Below, one piece after another: positions 22,736 through 35,850 of a DNA stretch of 64,000 nt (its first letter is position 1; every line of letters starts with the position of its first letter). The notes under the pieces were generated by a model. That model was not told the origin of the DNA and made no database searches. It saw only the letters and a program-made list of their open reading frames with translations. The stretch comes from Crotophaga sulcirostris. Taxonomy: Eukaryota > Chordata > Aves > Cuculiformes > Crotophagidae. The translations under genes and the position numbers were made by a program. Location: positions 1,112,446-1,176,445 of the forward strand of contig VYZB01000095.1 of assembly GCA_013397455.1 (NCBI GenBank). The letters run 5' to 3'.

Positions 22736-25700
22736 CAGTGCTGAAAACTTTCAGAGCTCTTTTGTTGAATTGGATGTAGTTCAGCAGAGTGCGGTTTATA
22801 TCAGTTGTAAAGCACTATGTACTGATAATGACCTATTCAGCTGTCACTGAGCTCTTATTTCACTTTGTTTTAGGATGACCATAACAGATCATTCATAATT
22901 TATAAAATAGTGTTGGATATTGGTGCTCGCTATATAGGTTATATATTGGCTTAGTATTTCTAGATAGGATTACTGAGATACTCATGCTTTAACAATTCCA
23001 AATTCCATGATGCTTATCCATCATCTTCTGCTTAATTTTCTGCTGATAGTATGAAATCTTGGTGGTTATCATAAGTGATAACACTAAACTTGTAGTTAAT
23101 TCACCAGTACAAGAAAATTAGTTTTCCTTACTCTTAAATTAATGAGAAACATAAAACAATTCAAACTGGGAAAAATATTCTGTACAGCAGATATAAAAAA
23201 AAAATTCAAATTAAATGGATGTCAAATCTCTTTGTGTTTTATAGTATATCAGACCCTGAAATTCTAATTATTATATTTGCAGGTATGGGCATCAGGTGTG
23301 CTTAATCAGTAAGGGGGCATGCAGGAGAAAATATCCTGTTTGGTAATTTAGAGTAAATACAGCTAAACAAAATGTACGTATTTCTAGTATAGGTAACATA
23401 AAGATTACTCAGCTTGAAATGCCAAACTGTTGGTTTAGACAAGTTTAATTTTTTAAGGATGCAGCTTACATGTTTTTAGATCTACTGTTTCATTATTGTG
23501 TGAAGATTGTCGATGTCTAGACCACATCTTTGAGAAAATCACGTCTCTCTTGATTAATGACTAAAATCTATAGATGGATTGTTTGAATTTTGTCCTTGAA
23601 AACTGCAAGAGCTAGGTTGCCAACAGAAAACAGTATTTCTTTCTGTTAGGTGTTACTTTTAAAAGCTGATCTTCTTCTGTAGTTAGTGAAACAATATTTC
23701 TTTTGATTTTATTGCCCATTTATGCTTTTTCCTTGAATAAATGTGTCCAACTCATATTTTTCAGGGAGAAGGCATAAATAGGTGCAGCACTTTCAGTAAC
23801 ACCTACCTAAAGATGTACCAGTCTCATCACTGGACCTTTCAAGCGATCACCTCAGCCAAGCAGAGTAATCAAACTAGCTATCAAATCTAATGATTAGAAC
23901 TCAGGGCATAATCTTTCAAAAAAAACTTAAGATTTATTGAAGAATAAAATCCCTGAAGCTTCAAGTGTATTAGAAACTGGTACTGCAACTATGTGAAATG
24001 GATAAAGATCATGTTGCCATCACTATCCCATAAATTAGTCTAAGAAACACCCTTCCTTGCACGTGTCAGTAAATGAGGTTTTTAACCATTGCTTTCTCAA
24101 TATACTAAGCTTTTCCAGCATGAGTATAAATCATTCTTCCAATATGAACAGATTTCTGTTAAATGTCATGTTCAGATTAATTACAATGATCAGTGAAAAA
24201 AATACTCAACAGAAAACTGTGGAGCAGAAAATTCATCTAATGAACTAATACTAAGCTTATGTTAGGAAATTAGAACACAAGTAAGAAATATTAAAGATAA
24301 CTTGTTCTCCATGATAAAAAAACTAGTATCGTGTCAGGGAACCACAATGAGACAATAAATACAAATTACTGAATCTCTTACCATTCATATACAAAGAAGG
24401 GACATCTGTGTAATTCTACCACCATTGTTAAGTAACGCTCTAGGAATAACTTGTTTTAGCCTTGTCCTCTGGAAAGAACCAGTTATAGGGTTTTTTTATT
24501 GGTAAAATTAGCAGGCGTAGACCAGTATTTTTTAAGAGCTCGGGGACACTTGGTTTTTGCAGTTGTGTAGCCCAAAATTCTTTCTGGATGAGAGATATTT
24601 TGGAATACAAGTAAAAGTACTTATCAGTTTTGACAAAGAATTAATTTATAGCTCTTAAACTCTGATTTTTTTTATCACTGAAATGTCAAGTTAAGAGACT
24701 TGTAATTCGTTGTATTGAATATCTGTAGCAGAAGGAAAAAATACGAGTGGATGGTTTCTATGTGCATGTTTGCCTATGAGAACAGTTCTTCAAAGCATTT
24801 CTGTGAGTAGAATCACTGAAATAACAAATGTAGTATCTTCTCCTGCTGACTTCAGTTAAGAAGCAGTTACAGATGTTTTTCCAGATATATTTGTTTTGAG
24901 TAACCGCACTGATAACGACTATGGGTAGAACATTTTCTTACTGGAAGTGACAAGCAAACAATGTCCCACGTTTCTGACATGACTATTATATATAATACCA
25001 CAGGCTTACTATATATCTGGTAAAGAAGGGGCTGGGCAGGTTAACACAGATGCTTCTAGAGGTGTTTTGGTGTCAAATATGACCTAGTCTTAGATGCAGT
25101 ACAAACTACATTTCTTAACCATTACTCTAGTCTAATTTATAACATTTTTCTAGTATCATTTCCCTCCTAACAAACAGTAATAAAACTCTCAGACAGAAGA
25201 TTAATGAGCATAATTCATGCACTAGTGGACTGAAAATGTGAAGTAAATCTGGCACTTGGGTATTGCAGTTGTAGAAAGGAGAAGTTATAAATGTCCTTAC
25301 ATATGTTTTCATCTGACTTATAAACTTTTACCAAAGTCGTAACTCTTTTGAAAAGCATTTTAAAATATCTTAATATTTCTTCTCATGGACGATGTGGATT
25401 GAATTCTCTTCTCTTACACATAACTCTCATGTATAATTATGGATAAGTAGGGACAATTGTGCCTGTCAGTCCATTCCCTCCTGTAGAGAAGTCCCTCATC
25501 CTGAGGAGGGTTTTTGTCTGTGGTGGTGAGGCAGGACTGAGCACCAACATTCCAGTCCTACCTGGACTGCTTGACTCCAAATCACACATAAATGGAGCAA
25601 GCTGCTGATCTGGAAGTACTTACCAGATTTGCTTTTCACTATTTCAAATAAAAAATTTGGAGTAAAATTTTGAGTTTGTGTTTTAGTAATCTGACATTTT

Positions 25701-27733
25701 GATTTTTAAGAATAAAATGTTGAAAGAGAAGTGGAGAAGTTACCACCTTCACTCTGGGTGAGCCACTGCCGTGTGAGAGGTCTGTTTTTACAAATGCTAC
25801 CACATGTGGCTGGCTTGCCATGTCCCTGCTCTCTTGGGTAGTCTTTTTCAGAGCTTTTCAGAAACAGAACATACATTACTTGATCCAAATCACTGATAGC
25901 TTCGTAGGTTACACTGAACTGCTGTGCATCCATGACTGATCTCCATCATTCCCAGTGCCACTTCTGGAATTGTAACTGTTTCCAAAAACTCTATTTTTTT
26001 CTCTCTAATAACAACCAATTATCCTCTTAGATGCTACTTATCTTTTAAAGATGTTCAAGTGTTTGAGCATGATCATAACTTACAAAACCCTTTTTATTTT
26101 AGCATATAATAATAAATAGCGAAACAACAACTTTCATTAAGGCTTAAAAAAAGTAATCCTCCCTGCTTAGGTCTACTTGGGCACCTCTTGTTGTGTGTAG
26201 AGACTGCGAGCAGGCTGTACACAGCCTGAGAGTCTGAGGGAGGTTACTGGTTAATTCCTGCAGTAGAGCTGGGACTACCAGGCTGCTAGGCTAAATCTTG
26301 TATGCTTGTCACCTCCAGGAAGGCACCAGACAATCTTTGCTAGCCAAGCAGAAGCGAACCAAGTGGGGATGAAACACTGCAAGATATTCATTGGAGCAGG
26401 CCTATTCTCAGTGTTGGTGACTTACTGATTTCTGCCCTCCTTCTTTTTCTACTGTAGATCTTGTATCTTTTAACCTCAATGTTTTTCCTTTTGAGTCTTT
26501 GAGCTGCTGACTATTCCCAGCTCAATGACATTATCTCTGCCTACTGTGTTACCTGTCCCGTCTTCAAGGTTCTGCCCTATAAATTCCCATTGCTCTTCTT
26601 CTCAAGTCAGTAATTTCCTTAGATACCTGAGCCAGGGCTGTGCAGCAATATTGTATGAGAATCCAGCCTCTGATTGCTGGCAGCTGAACTCAGGCTGGGA
26701 GGGTGGAGAGTCATAAATGTTTGCTCTTTATTACATCAGTTTTGTGGATACCATTCTACACTGTGACAGCCTATTTTCCTTTGATTCTTATTTATAAATA
26801 ATATGTCAAAAAATATTTTGAAATCTTATCAAGGTTCAGTGGGTTCCGTAATCCCATTATATGAGAATCATTACTTAGTAATAAGCAGACAAACAATAAA
26901 AAATCAATAGCTATTCCAAAAGCACAGTGTATGCTAAGAAAATATGCTTTTCTCTTTCATAACACTAAGAATTGTGCAGTGTATTTTAGTAGCTTTGTCC
27001 CACATGTCAATTGTAACCTTTCTATAAAAGAAAAACCCTCTGTGAAGCTGTGCTGTATTAAAAAGGGAAATGCAAGTTGTGTGCATTTAAAATCCTCACT
27101 GTTAACTTTTTTGAAAACACTTGAACCAGCAGATTTGTTATTTTTGCCCACAAATGGTCCTAAATCTGGAGTACTATAACCACTCACTGAGAGACTACAC
27201 ATTGCTTTTAGCTGGGCTGAATGAGTTGCTGGATCAGCGTTACGTGGATCTTCCCAAAGACACTAATATGCATCTGTTAAGTGTGTTTCTTTAAATGGAT
27301 GCATACAGTTCGCTGTAAAGCCAAGAAATAAAGTGTAGAAAATGAAAAGGAAACACCATGACAGCATCTTGTGTCACAGCCCTGGGGCATATCAAGCTGC
27401 TCAAGAGGGAAAGCAATGAGCAAGTTTCCACTGACCTGGGAAGAGTCAAAGCTCTCATCTTCTGCCTGGACAGGTTATTTTCAGTGTACTGAAGAGCAAC
27501 CATTACCTTAAGTCATGACCTAGCTCTTTGACTCACAAATGAAGTTAAATTACTTTCATGTTCTTTTTACATCTTTTTTGAGGGGTATAAGTCATGAATA
27601 TATAGATGCATAGAAATTAACTTGATGTCTGATATAAAGTATTTTTTTAAATATACTTGTCAGAAGCCAGTATTTTTTAAGGAATGCATACTTTTATAAT
27701 ATAATATAAATATAATAATTAAAAACTATATAA
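22736..27733. other. Non-coding AT-rich stretch, no gene seen
   Basis: No gene was recognised. GC-raised patches occur at about 25460-25620, 25720-25960 and 26160-26420. None matches a repeat family I know. A 75-codon minus-strand frame (25706-25933) has ordinary amino-acid composition but no recognisable domain or splice context. The right end grades into an AT-only repeat beside the assembly gap. Confidence 0.55.
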
Positions 27734-27780
27734 NNNNNNNNNNNNNNNNNNNNNNNTAATATAATAATATTCTGCTTTAT
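27690..27780. repeat. AT-rich (TAATA)n-like repeat enclosing a gap
   Basis: Irregular ATAAT/TAATA units flank a run of 23 N. The same motif on both sides shows that the gap lies inside a simple AT repeat. Confidence 0.85.
27734..27756. other. Assembly gap, 23 N
   Basis: There are 23 consecutive undetermined bases. The short length suggests an estimated or collapsed repeat size rather than a standard 100-N gap. Confidence 1.
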
Positions 27781-28458
27781 AATAGAATAAAAAGGATCTC
27801 ATAATTTTGCTAAGGAGTTTTTTGTGTGTATGTTCTTAATCAAAATTATTTGTCGTTTGAACATCTATATGTTAATTTATGATTAGTCCTGATAGGGATG
27901 AAGTTTTTTTCACTTGTCAAAATCTGTTTTAAATAATAATGAGATTGTCACTTTCCCTGTTTTGCCTTGCTTCCTCTTTTGCTTCTCCAGAATTAATGTT
28001 TTCTGATACTATTATTAAATCCATCACTGAGCTTGCAGGGAAGAAAAAAATAGATTTCATGAATTATGACAGCTTTGTCGTGAATACATTAACAATAATA
28101 TTTTTACTTTTACATTTTACATAGATTATTTGCACTTATAGAGATTCATCAGCAAGTGGTGGGAGTTCAGATTTTCTTATTTTAAAGGACACATTGTGGC
28201 ACATGAGGACATGAAGCTGGTATTATCCCTTTACAGGGCCTGGGGAAAATCTGCTCTGGAGTTGCTGATGAAAGAAAACAGCAGTTCTGCTTTAGCTACC
28301 TGATCACCATCTCCCAGTTAACTTACCAACTCTGAATGTAGTGACATACGTGGATTGACACGTATTTGAGTTCATAGTCAGAGGAAACAATTCTCCAGTG
28401 CTTCTAGGACCTATACGGTGGATCCTCTTCTGATTGAAATCTCAAGTTAAAAAATAAT

Positions 28459-28508
28459 TTGTGTTTTGGGTTTTTGTTTTGCTTTGTTATGTTTTCTTTT
28501 GTTTTTTA
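28459..28508. repeat. T/G-rich low-complexity tract
   Basis: Irregular TTTTG units with single interruptions extend over about 50 bp. Confidence 0.75.
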
Positions 28509-29755
28509 ATATTCAAGGCATTGTGAGGCAAATATTTCTTGTGTTTGTTTGCCCCCTAGTTCAGATACCATTATGTTGGGGTTTGTATATTTGCCCAGGA
28601 TCTATTGTTCCTTCTTTTGCTGTTTCTTAATATTTACTGTACATCTCAAGTACTACTTAAATTAATGCATTTTTAATGCTTCTTTATTTTATTATGCTTG
28701 TACTTTTTCTAGATATATCTGAACTTAAAACCTAGTAGTGTCTGACATAAATATTATAGATCACGTCCTGTAGTATCCTCCATCTCTAGAAATCAAATTT
28801 CATGGAAAAACACTGAAAATTTCTTCTGTAGAGCCAGCTGAAAAATAACTCCAGACACTATACCTTCTTGTGAGTTTCCTTTAAACATTTACTAGGAAGA
28901 CAGACAATTCATACATCCTTCTTGCAAAGATGAGATTGTAGGCAATAACAATAACAATAAAAATGATCAAACATATCTTTTCTTGAAATGACTCATTTTG
29001 ATTTGGATATCTTCAAGTTCTTTGATCTTGTGATTTACCTAACTGTGAACAAGGTTAATGCTTAATACAGTAAGATGCCCTTTTTATAATCACTTCATTA
29101 AAAGTGGGTAGCAAGAGGTACATTAAATTTAAAGTGTTGGAGATATGGGATCAATTTTGTGGAATCCCACAGGTCTCTATGTGCCTCATAAAGACCTCTC
29201 TGCTTTGAACATATCTATAAGTGATCTATTGAGAATTTGCTGCTCTCTTTAATATGAGAAATTTAAATTGCTTTTATTACCTGCAATGGTGTAAAGTACC
29301 AAATGAGGGATAAAGTTTCCTGGAAAAGTATTAGACAGCAGGTCTACAGCTGCAATAATCAATACCCTCACAGCATTTATAAAATAAACTACATGTTACT
29401 GGGAATAAAATTAATAATGATATACTTTAGGAAGAAAGAGAGTTTCCTTTCCTGTCTTATAAGTGGTTAGGTTTTACAGGGAGTCTGTAGAGGTATGAAT
29501 GAATATATTCTGGATTATCCATGAATTGAGGAGAAACAGAAGCCCTGATTCCTTGGACAAAACTGAATCCTTACACCTTGCTCTTTAACCCCGAGTTCTA
29601 AAAGCTTTTAAGTTGCCTGATGTTTGCTGAACAGGCAAGATAGTTCCCTCCAGATGTTACAGTAGTTTTTTCTCTTCTTGAGAGAAATAAAAAATGAAAC
29701 AAAGCAAAACTAAAGCACATTACATGTCTGTGGTGATGTTGTGGGGTTTGTATTT

Positions 29756-29768
29756 AAAAAAAAAAAAA
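29756..29768. repeat. A13 homopolymer
   Basis: Thirteen consecutive A without an identifiable retrocopy upstream. Confidence 0.9.
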
Positions 29769-30810
29769 TAGTCCAGAGATTGATGTGCACATAGAATCAT
29801 TGTCTCTCTTCTTTGCTCTGTTTTCAATAAAAAATACGTTTTTTTACCTCGTGGTTGGATCACTTTTGGTAAATGGAGCATTAAAAGAAGAAGCCAAAGT
29901 TCAAAAGCATATCTCTTACTTAAGGATTTGTGAACCATGGAGTTTCTTGGTCAGGGTTTGACATTTATATGCCTTGAGTATATAGATAATGCAGCGAGAG
30001 TGTTGAAACTAAATAGAAAACAGTGGACTGTAGTTATTCTACCGATACTCTCTCAACTGGTTTATGAGCAAGTGCAATGGACCCTTTCAGTCTCTGCTAC
30101 TTCTGTGATAAACATTCATCCAATAATCTGCTGTAATTAGTGGTGTTACACATACAACCAGTATGCTATTCTTTTCCTTCATGAAGGTAGAGGAAACTTT
30201 CTCCTTTGTTGTTACAACATCAGTGTACTACAGTTCATCTTTATTTCCTTAATTAAAAGGACTTTAGATGCTACCTTGTTTCTTTTGGATATTTTATATT
30301 GGAAGACTCAGATAACTAGACCTTGCTTTGGCCTTTTATATTTTCCACTTACTCATTTTAGTTATGACTGTGAGATGTAATTTATCAAATGCACAATGAG
30401 AGGTTATCAAACTCTTGTTTCACTAAAAGAAAAGGGATTATCCTCAAGAGATAAATCTTTCATTAAACTTTACAAAGACCTTAAGCAGTTTCTACCCTAT
30501 TTATCTTTTCCAGTCTTTCTTCTTTATGATCCAGCTGCTAGTGTTTAGAAAGCAGCACAAGGCAGACGGCCAAAATAAGAGTTGATTTCCTAGCCAAATG
30601 GATATGTTTCCACTTCCATAACTAGCACTTGACTTTACCTTCGGAAAATACTTCAAAAATTGCCTACGTTTTAGAATTTTTTTTTTAATGTCATAACTAA
30701 CTAAAATATTGCTCCTGTACAGGTTGTTATTTCTAGGGCGCAGAGAAGGTCAAAGTATATTTTCATTAGAACACTAAAGATTAATTTGGTGAAGGCTTTT
30801 TTTAAAATAT

Positions 30811-30849
30811 GGTGGGTTTTTTTGTTTGTTTGGTTTTGGTGGTTTTTTT
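30811..30849. repeat. G/T-rich low-complexity tract
   Basis: Alternating short G and long T runs with a (GTTT)3-like core. Confidence 0.75.
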
Positions 30850-33800
30850 AATTTGATGCACTTGCTTGTCAATGCTTTAGGAACATAATGTCTTTTGCCA
30901 TTTGGTAGGAGAAATATTAATTGTCTAAAGGATTATGTCAGCTTGATCATATTCAAGTGGAATTACAGAAACAGCCTAAGTAAGTATGGAAAAATAAATA
31001 CTTTCTCATCTACTCAGCTTCTCTGAAAAGTCAGTTCTTTTTTGATTATTGATGCTTTTTGAATTTCAGTGCTTTTTTTTTTTCCTTGCTCACTTTTTAA
31101 AAGATGTTATTGAACAGGAAGGAAAAGTACAAATAAAACAGACAAAAGTAAGGATAGCAGAGGAAGCAAAATTATAGAGCTGTGATTTACCCAAGACTGT
31201 GCCTGTGATTAAATATGAATTTGATTCTTTGTGGAAAAGGCAAAATATTTGGCACATCCTGACTCAGGCAACAGTAAAAATAACATTTTCTTTCAGGCCC
31301 AGTAAGTTTCTTCTCATTCCATGCTTTGGAGGATGTTTATGTGATGTCTTTTTGCCTGGGAATTTCAGAGTCTCTTTACTGTGCCTTACACAAGTTTCTC
31401 TTGCATGTGTATTTTTACATGTACACACAAAAGAACACCCATCTTGTTTACTTATTGCAGTTTGTTTCACAAACTATTTGTTACACTAGCCAGTGTCTGT
31501 TCAAAGATAAAGTTCTTATTAACAGTGCTGAAGAATGACTATTGCTCTGTTTCCACCTTTTGACTCAATCTCCTATGAACCTTCATAAAGTGATCTAATT
31601 CTTTGTTATGTCTTATTAAATATATTTTAAGAAGGGAAAGGAACACAATATAAGCTACCTCAGAGACTGAGATTTAGGATGAGATTGACTTTTTTCACTG
31701 ACTACAATGAGCATTCTTGATTTCCCATCAGAAATCAAGTTTTCTGTACAGTTCTCCTCATTCTCCTTTATATCGAATTCAAGGTGATTATGTTCGTGCA
31801 TAATGTAGATTGGAGTGAATTGCAGACAGAGCCCTTTCCTCATCTCTGCTGCACTTTTGCCATGTCTAATTGGATACTTGATATGGACAATTCCCAAGCT
31901 AATGATCTTTCTTTGCAAAACTTATTTTTCATACGCTTATATAATGATGAAATATTTCATGGATCTGTATCTTCTGTCTTATAGATGGGCTATATAACAA
32001 GTACCTGAAATTATAGTGAGTTGATTAATTGATTCTGTCATGAAGTTATATGGAATTACATTTCCTTTCAAAGTCTCCCCTTTTTCTCTGTTTAACAGTG
32101 ATTTATTTAATGGCTGTAATGTATTCTGGCAAAATCCATTTTGTGTTGTAATATGTATATTGAGATTCTTTAATTTATTCATAAAAAAGAAAGCTTGCCC
32201 CCCTTTTCAAGAATTTCAGTCAGAAAACAAATGAAGCTTGACCTCTGTGTCTGCATTGAGCCTTTTGCAAATTTATAAAAAGTGTTAATATTTAAGATAA
32301 GAAATGTTTAGCTTTCATTTAAGAAAACATTAACTAATCTAGCAATGGATAGAAAATAATAACTGATGTCAAGTCTTTCAGTATTCTAATGCTCAAGTCT
32401 AACTGTCGACGTATTGATGCCTGAAATACCATGCTCATTTCAGCAGGAGGAATTACAAGAGTCCTAAACATCAATTCCATAAAAGTTATTCTCAGAAACC
32501 TTTTCAAACGAAGACTGTTTCTCTTGTGATATCTATTTCACCAAAATTCAGTGTAGTTAGATCATAAACTTGCAGGAACAGGATTCTAAATTTGAACAGC
32601 ACCAAGTACAAAGGCATTCTGCTCTGACTGAAATACCACAGAGGTGATACTGGTCCAATCTCTTTCTGTCGCTGTTCAAGAAGCAGCAAGCTCACAATGC
32701 AAACTGGGTATGATTTTTCTTGTTCTTACTGTGGTGAATATCTTGCCACTGACTTTACTTGGGAGTTAGGGGACTTAAGTCGGAGCTGAAAACTGGATTC
32801 TGAGTTGCACAGTTGTAGTGTAGTGTCCTCAGTGGATTACATGTATGCTTTACCTCAGATGTGTACTTGTTGATTCAAAGCAATAGGAGTGAAAAAATAA
32901 TTCTAAGTTTGTTTGTAAGCAGTAACTGCAAGAAAGGTTGATATGATGTCTCTCACCTTTTTTTTTTTCCTTTTGTGAAGTGGTTTAATGCATTTTTAAA
33001 GTGTCCCTACATTAGAATAACATTCAACATGTGTTTCTACTCTGACACTACTCTCACTGCAATTGTCAGAATGTATTTCTGAGTTATTATTTTCTGCCAT
33101 TTAGATAAAAATATGGCTTTTTTCTTGCCTCCATCTTCATGCTTGCCATGTTTACTGGACAATACTTGTCTCCTGAATGGTATTATAAAGTATTTTCTCT
33201 GTAATTTGTTATGCTACAGAGGGACTCCCATAACAAAGTGCTGGTTCTGCAGGCAGGGATGTTTCCTATGTTTTTTGAAGATTTTCTCCTAGGAGCTGAA
33301 AGGAAGTGTAATTAATCAAAGATAATTTTGTAGTTGGACTTTGAGAATTGCTTTCATGTATTTTCAAGTGTGAGCTATACTTAGGTTGCAAGTCATTTAT
33401 ATAGGTACAACTGCTTTTCTTAAAACACATTTTCATAAACACATATGAATTAATTCAAAACCCAATGACACTGAGAAAAAGCTAATAAGCTTGAGAGTGC
33501 TCTGGATCTTGTTCATCGGTGTTGTGCTTGAAAATTTAGTATTTGGAAATATTTTTCTGTGGGAATGTATGAAAAGAAGCTCAATTTAAACTAATAAGTC
33601 TCAACTTCTCAAAAGGAAGCTGACAGATTTAATATATTGTATTTTTTTTCTTAGGCTTTGAGATAACTTTTTAACTTAATTCCTTTTTGTCTTGCTGCTG
33701 CTGCTATGTATAGTTCCCAAATAAGATGAGAATAACCTTATTAATATCTGATTAGACAGCTAGCTCTTTAGTTTGTACCAAAAGACTTAACAAGTGAAGG

Positions 33801-34423
33801 AAGCCAGCAAAAACTTCAGCTGAGCTCAAAGAACAAGTTGAAGCTTTACATAATGAGCTGCTTAAATAATATCAGAGGTTTTGCCATTGTCAAATTAGTC
33901 CTTTTTCCATGCCTTATTTCAGTTGCAGGGTATGTAAAATATTGCAGGTTTCAGGTACTGAGTCCCTTTCATATCATTTTTCTTAAAACGGAGGGTCAGC
34001 CTACCTAAAATAGGTTCTTTGCTTATAATTAATTGCAATGTAGCTTTCACAAATCTGCACAAGTAGAAATCTACAAATCCCTTAAACAGAATCTTCAAAG
34101 GTAAACAAAGACATAAACATTCCTGAACTGCTTTTTTGTGTATATCGTACTGTTTTTTTAGTTTTGCAATGTTGATGGTATCTTTTTATGGCTCCTGTTC
34201 ATTATTCATGAAACAGAAAGGACCTAGAAATGTTACCATCAATTTTGATATATGGCTGATATTGTAGGAAGAAAAAGTCTATACATACCTTTTTTAGTAT
34301 TTAAGATAGAATGGATGAAATCTGAATATTAGAAACCAGATGTCAGTTTTGGTAACACTATGGAACAGCTCCAAAACATGAAAGTAAAAATATAATTTTT
34401 AAGACCCATGTGCTAAGATATTT

Positions 34424-34440
34424 TGTGTGTGTGTATATAT
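34424..34440. repeat. (GT)5-(AT)3 dinucleotide tract
   Basis: A GT dinucleotide run passes directly into an AT run. Confidence 0.85.
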
Positions 34441-35499
34441 CGATAAAATTACGTTTTAATTTAGCATGTCACTGCATCTCATTGCCAGCTAGAGAATACA
34501 ATAACTTATATTATTAATTATGAGGATGTGAAAAATAAAAGGTGGCCCTTCTTATCATATTCTCTAAAAAAAACCCCAGTATTATGGAAATTTTGAAGGG
34601 TAGTTATCCAAATAATTTGAATTTATAAAAACTGACCTGGAACAGCATGCAGATGCTAAATATAGAATTATTTCCTTTGTATTTAGTTATTTTCCTGTTA
34701 TACTCAGAACTAGTACTTGTGCACCTGTCTTGAAAACTGATAATCAGTAGATTAATTTTTATGTACTTCAGCTGAATTAATGTACTTTCAGATTCAACTT
34801 CAGCAAAATGCAAATTAAGGTGTATGACAAGACCAGTTAGTGAGGACTCTTCTGTAATCCTGAAGTGATAAGTCAAGTTGCGGTGGTGTTCCCAATGGTG
34901 AAATAATACTGTGTAGTACAAAACTGTACCCAAGAAAGTCTTATAAAAGTAAGAAAGAATTTAAAGTAGATTTAGTATGGATTCCAGCTCTGCAAAAAGT
35001 CAGGAGGAGGAGATTTGAACTAGAGGTCTTATAACATATGGATGCAGAAGCCAAATACAAATGTTTTAACTGGTGGTTGGCAAAGATAGTTACAGATTTT
35101 GATTGTCAGGAAGAAGTACAGAGAGATAAGGAGGCCAAGAAATGCATCTTCAGATAGCTGGATGAGTGGCCAAGAGCGAATGGGAGAGTAGGACAGTGTC
35201 GTACCAGAATGTGATGTGGATGTCTTAAAATCTTTACTTGTTCTGCTGCACAGTAGAAAAACTGAAACTGCCCCACTTGTGGAGCTGCTGTTTTCTGGCC
35301 ATCAGTTTTGCTGGTGTGTTTGTGTGTGTATTACAACTTCATAAAGGATGAGTGCAGAGCACATGTACGACACCCACAGTAAAATCCACAACTTGTTTAA
35401 ATTTAGCTGTGTGGAAGCCTATACTTTAAGTGTAGAATATACAGGCCTTCAGCCTCAGAGGAAGTTTGGCCATAAATCTAATTAGAGAAGCAAAAATGC

Positions 35500-35850
35500 C
35501 TACAGTGCATATTTAATTTTGGTTTTAGTTCTGTGCATGTTTTATGCATTATTGCGTAGTTTGCTTTTGAAAGTTACAGAATCAAATAAGCTCACATTTT
35601 TCCTACTGCAAGGTGCCAATTTTATTTGTCCTATTTTATTATGCCATAAATAATTTTTACAAGTAATTTAAAAAAAAATAAACTTTGCATAATGTGCTTA
35701 ACATCTATTATCTCCAATGAAAATTTTACTGATTTGCATTGTGGGGATTATACAAATTAATGTATAATCAATCAAAATCAAACATCCGTTATGCCCTTCA
35801 TGCAATGCATCCCCAAGTACTTAGAGGGTAATAAAATTAGTAGCTTAGCT
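35500..35850. promoter_or_regulatory. Candidate conserved non-coding element
   Basis: This AT-rich but complex block is dense in homeodomain-type cores. It holds a perfect POU octamer core ATTTGCAT (35732-35739), GGATTA (35745-35750), several TAAT cores and TAATCAATCA-type sequence. The absence of simple repeats or frames and the clustering of such motifs are typical of developmental enhancers. No alignment was available, so conservation is inferred only from texture. Confidence 0.25.

Larger units (their letters stand above)
27781..35490. other. Non-coding AT-rich stretch, no gene seen
   Basis: These 7.7 kb hold no recognised gene or transposon. They contain T/G-rich tracts (28459-28508 and 30811-30849), an A13 tract (29756-29768), a (GT)n-(AT)n tract (34424-34440) and frames up to 109 codons (34604-34933, minus) without domain features. 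Confidence 0.55.

Noticed and set aside
25706..25933. 75-codon minus-strand frame with ordinary composition
   Set aside because: There is no recognisable family and no donor or acceptor at sensible positions. A 15-bp match with 7458-7472 (aacatacattacttg) is within chance for AT-rich DNA of this length.
29786..29797. catagaatcatt resembling a reverse-strand CR1 octamer end
   Set aside because: None of the CR1 3' UTR or ORF2 hallmarks follow on the expected side. Chance short match.
35038..35157. Short frame starting MDAEAKYKCFNWW
   Set aside because: 39 codons only, with no splice signals and no family. Too short to support.
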